NCBI GenBank assembly: GCA_963970005.1
Contig: CAXAMN010021113.1
Coordinates: 65,923 to 129,922 of the forward strand
Origin: Durusdinium trenchii
Taxonomy: Eukaryota; Sar; Dinophyceae; Suessiales; Symbiodiniaceae
Length of the DNA: 64,000 nucleotides
Reading direction: 5' to 3'
The notes beneath the pieces are model-generated. The model made no database searches. It was not told the DNA's origin and saw nothing but the letters and a program-made list of their open reading frames with translations. The first letter of the stretch is position 1. Every line of letters begins with the position of its first letter. Positions 12,201-21,973 of this stretch are shown piece after piece. The translations under genes and the position numbers were made by a program.

Positions 12201-15200
12201 CTGGCCCACCTCCGTTTCGAAGATGGGGCAGGGGTGGGTGCCAGCGGGGTCTAACCACCGAACCTGAGGATATGGGACACGAGCCCTAGGCAATCTACAC
12301 CACTGGCGCTCTTTCAACCTCAGGGAGTCGCCAAGGTCGTGCTCACCTCACAACCTTCGGAGACGCTAACCTCTTGATTTTAGAAGGTGAGAGTCGATGG
12401 GTTTTCACCCCACCTTTTCACCCACTTGTCCAGAGTCCAGATGTACACTGTATGCTGTTAGCTTATTAGACTCCCTACAGTCAGGTGATCCCCGTAGACT
12501 GACCGACCGACCGACCGGTGTCCGTGCTCGCTCTCCGGTGGATGTCACGTCTCCGGTGTCTCCGGTGCGAAGGCGCCGAGAACTGGCACGGTCTTGGACC
12601 TGGCTGTTCGGGTGGAAAACCCATGGTGCTGAGAGGCAACAAACAGGTGCAGTCCCAAGCAGAAGCAAATGGTTTAAAGCCAACATGGCCGAGATCCCTT
12701 TCTATACCACGATGTCATTGTTGGGGTTTCCAGGCAGCTTTTCAACAGAACTTACTTTCAGTAACCTTTTTGGGCAGCTTCCTCCAAGTTCGTGGCCTGG
12801 TCTGGGAGCCCACCGAGCTGAATTTCGGTGCCCTCAATAGCGAACCATCGGCAGCTTCCGTTCAGACGAACGCCGCAACAGGGCGAAGCGAAGACGCCAC
12901 GAACGCCACGCTGGGCGAGTCGTTCGATGGTTTCTGGGTGACGGACCCTGGGAAGAAAAGACTGGAATTCCGACCTTGGACTCGTTTTCGAGACACATCA
13001 CAACATGTGGTGCTGGTGATCGCACAAGCGTCAACATGTGAGGTCAATGATATACCTACAACATCCTAGAACCTGATTGACCCCGGTTTCCGCCGGAGAT
13101 GGAGTCCCCACCCTCCGCAGGGATGGCCTTTGGCCGCTTTCCTCATGCTGCACAGCGTGCCGCACAGCAGGTGCCCGTGTGGAAGGCCCGTGTGGACGGA
13201 CCTCCCTCGTGGAAGCGGCTGAAAAGGAAGGGTTTGACATTTTCCCTTCGGTGGATTGGTCCAGCCCAGTGAGTGGATGATGTGGATTTGGGGGGACACT
13301 CCCAGAAAAGAAGTGGACAGTTCAGTTGAGCTTGATTTGGGGAACATGAGGGAGTCAGATGTGGTTGTTTTTGGTGAGGTTTTTCCTGTCCATTTCAATG
13401 CCCAGATTGCCCTCAGATGTGAACATTCACATGTTAGGAGGAATGGTGGTTGACAAGTCAGTCAAGATAATCACGTAGCGAGTGAGAGGTTTTCCAAAGC
13501 TGATCAGCTCCCACATGCCCAAACTTGACCTCCAAACCGGAGGTGGACGGACTTGATCTTCTTGATGTCTGCTTCCCCTTCGGGATCCCACCTTCGAAGG
13601 GATGTCCTTGGATGCAAACGTTCGATGCTTCGATGTGTATGCAAATCCGTCCAAACAAGTCATGGAGATCGCACTCCCAGCTCTTCTCTGTCTCACCGCC
13701 TGCCTTGAGATGGAGTCTCCGCCGCCGATAAAGCCCGACGATGACCTGTGGACCGGTCGGCCGAACGCCTTGAACGACAGCAGGTGCTGGCACTGCTGGT
13801 CCTGGTGCTTTTGACCTTGTTGGCGAGCGCTTTGCTCATGGGCTTTGTGCCTTGGGCGCCATGAGCCGAATGTGTCAGACTGGGCGCACGGTGCTGGCCA
13901 TGAGATCAACCGGTGCGGTCCGGTTGATGATGATACGCCATCGATCTGCGGACAGCGAGTCGACGAGCTGACCCAGCCATGCTCTTTACCAGATGAGCTG
14001 ATCGGACATTTCCTGACAACTTGAGGGAACTAGCTCATGCTGAGACATGTCTGGGAACCCAGCTGAGACCATGCTGAGACCTTGAGGGAACTCAGCTGAG
14101 ACCATGCTTTCGTCGAACTGAGACCTGAGACTGAACCCGCTTCGGGGTTGATGAGACCTCCTGAGGGTGTAGAGGTGGGGTTTTGATCTGCGGCGTGGTC
14201 CGATCTGCGGCGTGATATGATCGGAGTCCGGCTGTGGAGGTCGAAGTGCAGTCCGACTTAAAGAGTTTTGATCAGTCGTAGTTGGGGTATTCAATCACCT
14301 TTTAAGGGTTCTCAAAGTGCTGGGCCGGCCAAACACCTGTTTCGAGTCTATGCTGGTATGTGTGTTTTTCAGAAAAGACCCCAATGGCAATCAGCACTAT
14401 AGTGAGATAGCAGCTTCCAATCACACGACCCAGACGCTCCCCAAAATCCCACGACCTTGGTGGGATCGGTGACCCGAACGTCATGGTTCCTGGATGTTCC
14501 TAGTGGAATTTCTTGGATCCTCTGGGTGAGGTATACACCCTGGGGCTCCAACCTTCTCAGAAGGTAGACCTCTCAACCCCCACCCCAGTCCACCTTCTCA
14601 GGAGGTGGGCCAGGAGCCTCCCGAGCCTCCAAGGTCGCCAGCACTTGGGCGCGCGCGCTGGTCAGCACTTCACGGCAAGCCTTGCTGAAGGCACTGTGAG
14701 CGAGTCGAGGGCAGTCAGCCGGTTGAGCAGCTTCGCGTTGAGCAACGAGCATGTTGCATGTTGCTTCTGGTCTGGAGCCGTGTTTTGCTGCAGCACTTGC
14801 ATGATTTGCTTGGCAGATGCCGACCTCGAGGTGTTGGGCGAGTCGGATGCGGGTCGAGGGTTCAAAGACAATCTTTTTCAAGATTTTCCAAGATTGAGTC
14901 AAAGAGCACTAAGGCGAAGGTCAAAGCAAAGATGCGGGGGTCTGACCAGGCAGGTACCCCCAAAGAAGTCCAAACAGGATATTTATTTGCATTGTTGGAG
15001 TATAGAAAGTGTATCCAATTGGGTTTACATGGGTTAACCACATAATTTTTCAATCAGTCTTGCCAGCAGTTCCATTTCGGGGTGCCGAACTTGGAGAGGT
15101 TCAAGGGAAAAGTCCCTTGTGATGGGACTAAAAGCCATCCCCTTTCTGCCTGTGCAACTCCTGGAAGAACCCTCAGCGGCAGCCATTAGGGCCTATTGCA

Positions 15201-16030
15201 CAGAGGCGACCCTTCTTTGTCAACGTGCTCAGCTGTTGGCATACGAACTAAACTGGTACTTGTACCCGTTTTCGGAGGCACGAATTCAGACTCCTTGTAG
15301 ATGCTAGCATCCACACCAAAAGTATCATTCGTCCGCCGTGCGTGCTTGGCTTCGCTCAGGAGCACACAGAGACGCCCCGCCATGCGGGCTGCGCAGGTCC
15401 GCTGAGCCGTGCCGGGGAAAAACCAACGGGCGTTGGGGTCCACTCTGGACCTCGGTGCAAGATCTCCAAGTCTAGGAACTTCAGATTTTATCATGGAGCA
15501 TTCATGGGTTTTCAATGGTTTTCAGGAATTCATTGGGAACTGGTTCTCGGTGTGGGGCTTCCGATGCACCACCTGACAAGATGGACAGAAAATTCGAGCC
15601 TTCTGAAGGAGGGACAGGACCCAGCGCCACATTGACATCTTCAATTTGAGACGTCAATGGAGCTCAATCAGGTTGACCCCCCCCGAAAAAACCTGCATGG
15701 CCCGTCGATCGGTCTGGGTGGATCAGCCCGCAGTACGCGCATGAAGCTGTTTCACCACCCAGACTGACCGGACCCGGACCCTCGGACCTTCCGTTTGGGA
15801 CCGGGAGAACGGCTCGGCCTGTGGAGCGTTTGGGGGGGCGCCCAGTCCGAACTTGTCGTCCTAGACCCAAGAGTCAGGGATTGCAGGCTAAGCTTGGACT
15901 GGTCCAAAGCAGTCTGACACAACTGGACTTGAGCAGATTTGAAGTTCTTTCTATATGATCCTTCACATGTTTGACATCTCAAAAGCACTCCACGCCCAGA
16001 CGCCAAGACCGACCAGAAGCCCCGGTTTAG
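9212..16030. other. Unassigned region with weak exon candidates
   Basis: No recognisable gene. A weak + exon candidate lies at about 12830-12960 (peptide with DATNATLGESFDGFWV). Another lies at 13122-13167, CAG|GG to CAG|GTGCCC, open in several frames. A tandem duplication of CCCTTGGACGA(C/T)GCGT lies at 11405-11440. Part of the CAGGAGTCAC foldback family is at 10809-10885, and part of the TCCAGTCGTACCTT family at 10632-10720. At 14600-14900 two minus-strand frames both look protein-like, so neither is called. Confidence 0.4.
9404..9504. repeat. Foldback element (CCAGGACCTT termini)
   Basis: About 22 bases at the left end (CCAGGACCTTCCCAGTGACC) are the near-perfect reverse complement of the right end, separated by about 55 bases. 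This is a MITE-like hairpin. Related hairpins with CCAGGACC or CCAGCACC ends lie at 38543, 58309 and 59749. Confidence 0.8.
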
Positions 16031-16166
16031 GTGGGGGATCGAAGCCAAACCGAGGCGGCGAAGAAGAAGCCGCGGGCTGCCTGGGCCCTGCAGTGCTTGG
16101 AAAGCGCCGCTGAGCGGCCAAAGCAGCGGCGAAAAAGAGCCGCCGGGGCACTTCCCGAAGCGGTGC
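16031..16166 (+). CDS. Candidate internal exon, Lys/Ala-rich helix
   Basis: The sequence reads GGTTTAG|GTGGGG and then about 45 open codons giving a charged, alanine-rich helix (AWALQCLESAAERPKQRRKR within it). The likely 3' end is near 16166, where GTGCAT|GCGAAC would be a GC donor. The interval is flanked immediately on the right by a foldback repeat (16185-16272), consistent with intron sequence. The product is not recognised. Confidence 0.4.
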
Positions 16167-16184
16167 ATGCGAACGGATACAGTA

Positions 16185-16272
16185 TACCAGGACTCTCCAA
16201 GGGGTGCCCAATGGAATCCTATAGGTAGTGTGGGGTAGTCCATTGGACACCCCTTAGAGGGTTCAGGTATAT
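16185..16272. repeat. Foldback element (imperfect inverted repeat)
   Basis: A left arm with ATACCAGGACTCTCCAAGGG and TGCCCAATGGA pairs with a right arm reading TCCATTGGACACCCCTTAGAGGG and GGTAT. It is a short hairpin of the MITE type with moderate mismatches. Confidence 0.65.
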
Positions 16273-16857
16273 CCTTATATATATTTATGGAGGACCTCCA
16301 AGTTTGGGTATGACATGTTATGAAGCTGTGTAGAGTGAACTTGGTCCTGTTTGGGTTTGATACCCTGTGTTGGCTTTCGGGGACTAGAGGCTGGGTGTTG
16401 GTTCAAGATCCGAAAACAAGGTCGTTTGGGCCGAGCCTTCTCCAAACAGCGCTTCTGTGGTGATTTCACCACCCGTCTCCAGCGAAGTGTTCTTCAGCCC
16501 ATGAGCCCTGTACGTGCAGTGATTCTTCGCTGATGAAACATTGGCGCATGCGCAGTCTCACGGTTCCAAATCACTCGTTCTTGATGCATACTGCATACGA
16601 CTTAGATCGAGGTGGATCAATCTCCTATAGCCTTGGAGAGATGCCCCCTCCGGACCTCTGCCAAAGAGCAAACACATTTCAACACCCTGGTGGTTTTGGA
16701 CTGGAGTTGACGAGTCTTAGCCCTCCAACCGGTCGGTGGTTATCACTTTTTGCTTTCGGGTTGGGCGAGCCGAAGAACCGAAGGTCACCTTGCTTGCGAG
16801 GACCTTCCAGTGTGTACGGGCCAGAATCTCATCCTACTTTTGAAAGGGGTAAGACTT

Positions 16858-16960
16858 CCAGGAGTCACAGAGCTCGGGGTGGTGTTTGGTCCCCTTACGT
16901 GAGTGGATGTTCTGGGCACCCCTAACCTCCATGGATCGCACCCCGACATGTGACTGCTGG
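16858..16960. repeat. MITE-like foldback, CAGGAGTCAC family
   Basis: The left end CCAGGAGTCACAGAGCTCGG and the right end CCCCGACATGTGACTGCTGG are inverted repeats. The interior carries conserved CACTCACGTGAG-like and GGGTGCCC(C)TAACCTCCATGG blocks, shared with copies at 29925-30017, 42553-42673 and 50049-50143. Four similar copies in 34 kb mark this as a recently dispersed non-autonomous element. Confidence 0.85.
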
Positions 16961-17828
16961 TTCTCAGAGTTTGGGGATGAGAAATCGCCCATGTCACTCG
17001 TCTGCAGGTGTCGAAGCCTTGACCTGAGAGATGATAGCTGGAACGTCACCTGGCCATCACTTGGGAGGTTGATTAGACCCCGCAAGGCCATCGCCCTCAC
17101 CGCTGAAAGAGCGGAACCACCTTCCCAAGAGTCGGGTGGTCACCCCGGTTTGGCGGATGGTTCCGACACAGCAAATCGGATGAGGAAGCAGTTTGCTGCA
17201 TTGTCCGATGGATGAAATGGACTTTACACCCACCAGTGGTATCCAATCTCGGTTTTTAACTATACTCCTGAATTAGAGAGAGCAAGAACACTACTCCATC
17301 ACCGTCCAAAGGGTGGTTTAAAGACCCCTCCTACCATGTCTATCCAATTTGGGTGGGTTGGCTTCATTTTTTGTGGCTTTGTATCCAGACCTTTATGCGC
17401 TGGTTTTTTCATGTTGTCCAAGGTCTGTTTCCTGAACATTGATGTGAAGGTTTAGGATTTGGGTCGATTCAACGGTGTTCTACAGCTTTTCAACTCGAGC
17501 AGATCGAACCTTTTTGCAACTTGTGGACCAAAACCCAGGGCTATCCATTCGATGTCTTGTTCTCGGATTTTGCACATTACTGTTTGGCCAGTTTTGCAAG
17601 GCACCCGGGTGATTTCGTGGTGAAATACGGACGCGGCACCTCATTGGTTGTTGGATTTGTGCTGTTGATGCGGGGTTTATCCTGGGCATGATTCATTCCA
17701 AAAAGTGGTCGTCAGGTTAGTGTTTGGAAGGTATGTGGAATCCGATGTTTGGGCTGTAAAATCCGATGTTCGGCATGGAGCTGCACCCGGTGTAGCCATC
17801 ATTTTACCTGCAAACACCCCACCCTCAG

Positions 17829-17942
17829 ATGAGCCGAGTGGAGCGCAACACGACGTCCCCGAGGCCAAGCAGAACAAGGAGATGCTGCAGAAGAGGGCTG
17901 AAAGCTTCACGCAATGGTCCAGCGGCCTGTTTGATGGTTGCA
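17829..17942 (+). CDS. Candidate internal exon, Lys/Gln-rich helix
   Basis: CCCTCAG at 17828 is followed by 37 open codons containing EAKQNKEMLQKRAESFTQW and then SSGLFDGC. The frame can end at GTTGCAG|GGGTGA or a few bases earlier. The peptide is a strongly amphipathic, coiled-coil-like helix and reads as real coding sequence in only one of the three frames. It could lie in the same gene as the exon at 16031, but the phase link was not resolved. The family is not recognised. Confidence 0.45.
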
Positions 17943-20592
17943 GGGGTGAAAGAAACCAGGTTGGGGCTAGGGAGGCTCTTCATCAAGGTCTCGCAAGGCC
18001 AGAATCACCCTTAAGGCCCTTGTTTGCAATTCACCTACAACGGTTTGAGATGAGTGGCGCAACCCAAGAGAGTCCTTTTCTTCTGTTTTCCAAACCATGC
18101 ATCCAAGAGTGGATGGTGGATGCCGAAACGCACGCCACATCGAGGTCTTGCTATCACCCCACATCAGTTCACGTCACTTTTCGAGGTCTTGAAGGACGGG
18201 GACGGGTGTCTTCAAAGTGTTCTTCGCCATGGAAGTCCGACCAGTTTAAACATGAATGATCTGGTTTATAGTAAAACAATGGGTTGTTCGGGATTCAGGC
18301 TATTTAAAGACTGGTGGGCCACGACTTAAACCGGGTTCGTCTCCACCCGGTTTGGGTTCGGGTGGAGAGGTGTCTGACAGTGTCCAGAGATACCGTCTGA
18401 GGGTGTCGTCTGAGATTCGGTCTTTAGAGCTGAGCTGAGCTGGTGCCTGGTATGGACGCCATGTGGCGCTGTCATGGGCTGTCCCTCTCAACGGTTGATG
18501 TCGAGCTCTTTCAGGCTTCCAGGACTGACTCGTGCGACTCGTAGGGAATAAGGGAATGAGCTCTCAATAGAGATTCCATGCCCTCATTCCTTACTAAGCA
18601 CAAGGTCAGAGGATTGAATTGGTCTCCCTAAGGTTGTGATGTACTCTGACTCCGAACGGCACGGTGTGATCCAATGGATCCCCAGAACGCTCCAGAAGCT
18701 CAGCAGGATCCGGCTTGGGTGAAAGCGGGACCCGAACGAAGACAAACGCAATGGGTGGCATTCAAAGACCACCTAAGGAGAGGAACCATCAGCTGAGACC
18801 GGTTCGAGGTTCTCCCTCTTATCCACCTCCCGGGATGAAGCCAGAGTGGCCAGGTTGGAAGAGCATGCCTGCCCGGTGCTAGTGCTGGCCGACACCTTGG
18901 ATGCCAGGAGTTCAAACAGAGGAAGAGGAAGCTGTTGGCGGTTTGATCACCAGCTAGTCACCTAGTCAAATTATCTAATTGGTCTGGATGTCAGCGTGCT
19001 GCTGGCAGCCAGGTGTACACTCTAGACTCCAAGGGTGTTCCAGAACCTCTCAGAGGGTCCTACTCACATCTCCACCTTTCAGCAGGTTGCGAATAATGAC
19101 ATGTGATCCCCTAGGCTGACCCAAACAGGACATTTCCGTGCTGCCAATTGACTCAACACTGGTTTGCATGGAGGTTCTTTTGGCCAACACATGTCCTCTT
19201 GTTGGTGAAAAGCACTTCTTTCTCTGGGTTTTGAGACCATTCTTTCCGTTAGCTAAGCAGAGAGGAGATGCATCAAGGCATTCGACACACCGTGGGTTTT
19301 TGGATGTCCTCCCGAGACGGGCCAAACCACCACCGAAAGAACGGCTGAGTCGAGGTGGGCCATGCCTGTTTCCTGGGGATGATCACAGGCGACAAGGAGC
19401 GTTTTTTTTCATGGCCATGCCGCCGGGTTTTGCTGGTGCTCGTTTCTCTTGCTGTGCAACGATACCAGCATAGACCCCAAACTTTCATTTGTTGCGTCAA
19501 CGGTTTGGGGAACATATTTATAAGTTATTTTTTTCCGCACGGTGGAACGTTGCCGTGCAGTCACTCCTGAGCCGTCCGCTTGAATTTTCTCTTTCAGATA
19601 GATTTTTGGGGGCAGTTTGGGGGCAGTTTGCCCTCAAATTTGGATGTTGACAGCGGGGCCAGCAAAAAGGTCAGCTGGCGTGGAAGAAGACCTCAGTGTC
19701 CAAAACGACCGAGTTTCTTCTGTCGGTTTGGGGGAGATTTCGACCAGTGCCCATATATATATATATATATATAGATAGAGCACTTGGACATTTCAGCCAG
19801 ATGGCGGAAGTCCTTGAAAACTGCACATGGGCCCCATGTTTTTTTAGGTGAATAACTCTTTGGAAGCCACGTGAAAACACACATCGCCGGGAGAGCGAGT
19901 CGAATGAAGCGCACCAAGTCAGCAACTTAGGGGATCCAAGTTGTGGTGGTCGAGTTTCACCAGGGATGAAGGCAAGGCCAACGCGATCACCCTAGGGGTC
20001 CAAGTATCTTGTCAGAAGGTGATGTGTTCGACACTGTTATGTTGTGTGCCATTGTCGGGTCCAGTTGTGCCTTCTGAGGTTAGGTACGACCGGATCCCTA
20101 GGGTCATGGATGAAAAGATGATAAAAGAACAATATGCATCCTCAGAACCTTCATTTCGGGGTGTGAAACATGGAGATCGGTAGGGGGGGTCCAGCCAGGA
20201 GACCCCCAAGTTTTCGAAGTTGCCGGTGGATGGCATCCCAGGTCGTAGGGAAGGGTGAAGCTTGGAACCGAAGACGAGTTTTTTTTGGACCTGACGGAAA
20301 TCCCATGGAGCAAAGCAAAGCAACTCTTGGGGGGGTTACAGTTCAGGTGTTCAAAAAGAAGTTGGGGTGCCCAACCACATTCCACTGTGGTAAATTAGAT
20401 GAACTGATCAGGGACTTCATTCAGACGCCATGTTTCAGTGAGACCCGCCGAACCAACTCCTGGCATTTTTCTCCATCGATCCGGGTTCAGTTGCACAATG
20501 GATCTGCCGAACCCCCGCGCCGGATGCAGAGGATTTGTCCTCCTCGGGCCCAGACAGATCGACTTGGTGGCGCAGAAAACGACACCATGGTT
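17943..20592. other. Unassigned region before exon candidate
   Basis: No gene is supported. It contains an 11-copy TA dinucleotide run (about 19754-19774) and a foldback with CCCTAGGG(G)TCC ends at 19992-20104. A repeat ending at 18300 (ATGATCTGGTTTATAGTAAAACAATGG-type) resembles segments at 7917-7990 and 6310-6370. Confidence 0.5.
19992..20104. repeat. Foldback element, CCCTAGGG-TCC family
   Basis: The left end CCCTAGGGGTCCAAGTATCT and the right end CGACCGGATCCCTAGGG are inverted repeats. The interior contains CAGAAGGTGATGTGTTCGAC and TCCAGTTGTGCCTTCTGAGG. Close relatives are at 32681-32773 and 35425-35510, with fragments at 4628, 10632, 14530, 60510 and 62005. Confidence 0.75.
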
Positions 20593-20790
20593 GACTCCAT
20601 GGAACATGTCCAACCTTCAAATACTCAAGAACATCGAAGCTTGCCAAGCACTGAAAGCATCCTTCATCAACACCTTGACCCCCAAAAACGCCATGAGGGC
20701 CGTGAGCGGAACCCGCCGGACCGCTGCCGCGTCCGCGGCGTTGAGCCTGCAGAAGGGCTTTGAGAATGTGAAGGCGCTGCCCTTCTCTGT
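20593..20790 (+). CDS. Candidate exon, basic helical protein
   Basis: A frame open from upstream gives a convincing peptide here: SNLQILKNIEACQALKASF, then TPKNAMRAVSGTRRTAAASA and LQKGFENVKALPF. The region is helical and rich in Ala, Lys and Arg. Exact splice sites were not fixed; a GC donor at AAG|GCGCTG near 20772 is possible. The minus strand is also open across the interval but gives a less protein-like sequence. The interval lies about 1 kb left of the P450 start and could be the last part of a separate + strand gene. Confidence 0.35.
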
Positions 20791-21736
20791 GTCTCGGTGT
20801 CGAAGCAAAGGCGACCGGGTCCACTTCACTGGGGTCAGACCCTTTCGCGACGGCGGTGAAACGACATCCGGGGTCGAGATGGTCGGCTGATCGGGAGGCT
20901 ACCAAGCTCGGTTGAAACAGGTGGGAGACCCATCAGGCTCCGCCCCTTAAATGATGAACACTCCAGTTGACGAATTGGAATGACCCAGCGGTTCCAAGGA
21001 GTTGTTGGTGCAGAACCAACTTGCGGAGGAAGGGGACGGGTGCCGAACCGACTTGTCACCATGGGATGATCCAAAGACCCACCCGTTTGGCATGGTACTC
21101 CTGTGAGTCGTGGGAGCTCGGTTGACATCCCGAACAGACGGAGGAATCGGTTTGTATCGATCCACAGGGTTTCAGCAGGGTGCCCGGGTTTTGACCCACA
21201 CGCGTTTGACTTCTGAGTTTCTTGGATGATTTCACGATCACTGTGATATACAGGCGTTCGAGACACCCTCCAGATGAATCATGTGCATGTATGACGATAG
21301 AAGATCAACGAGAGGATGTCTCTGCATTCCACTGGGCTCCGGGCCATCGTGGCTTCTTCAAAGCGTAATCTGGCTGTGCGTCAAAACCCGGAGCCCTAAT
21401 GTTCCCTGGTAGGTTGACCTCCTAGGTAGGTCAACCAGTTGGTTTTCCTGGTGCCAGTTTCCCACTACTGCCATCTCTATCTCCGACAGTCGCAGTGGTC
21501 ATGTTCATCGCTCAGATGCCGTGGTCAAGGCGATTTACGGCGAACCCCGAGCCTAGACTGGCCACAGCCACTGGCTCACAGTGTCCCCATCAAAAGCCTG
21601 GTTTTCCCTGGCACCAAAACACACAAACTGGTTTTTGTATGTGAACACCTCTATTTTCCATGGTTTTGAGGGTACCTGGTTTATACCATTCTCTGAGGCA
21701 CCATAGTGATTACCCTTCTCTTAGAGTTATTTCAAC

Positions 21737-21848
21737 ATGTCTTTGGTTCGTCGGCTTCGGGGATTCTTCGCGCCTTCGGTCTCTGCCCATCGTCGCCGGG
21801 TGGCCGAAGCCCCTCGGTCTGCGGCTTCCCTCGGTCTGGGGACCTCGC
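21737..21848 (+). other. Transit-peptide-like frame upstream of P450, broken by 13-bp duplication
   Basis: An ATG at 21737 opens a frame beginning MSLVRRLRGFFAPSVSAHRR, basic and without acidic residues, which is what a mitochondrial presequence looks like. It is one base out of register with the P450 frame. Between the two, GGGGACCTCG occurs twice (from 21839 and 21852), a 13-bp tandem duplication. One copy fewer would put the two frames in register. The change could be a true allele, an assembly error or a sign of decay. Alternatively translation starts at the in-frame ATG at 21849. Confidence 0.55.
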
Positions 21849-21973
21849 ATGGGGACCTCGTCGTTCGAGGAGATGCCAGGGCCGCAGTGGCCAGTGGTTG
21901 GTGCGCTTCCGGCCTTCATGAGCTATGGTTTCAGCCGCCTCCACGAGTACTACCGCACGATGCTAAGCTTGAG
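21849..21973 (+). CDS. P450 exon 1 (N-terminal proline-rich motif)
   Basis: Encodes MGTSSFEEMPGPQWPVVGA followed by LPAFMSYGFSRLHEYYR. The donor at 21974 is GTAAGT, the only textbook donor in the gene. The exon ends in phase 2, and the next exon supplies the missing base. Confidence 0.8.

Noticed and set aside
14573..14902. Minus-strand alanine-rich frames
   Set aside because: Two overlapping minus frames and one + frame look equally protein-like; no basis to choose, and no splice pair was found.
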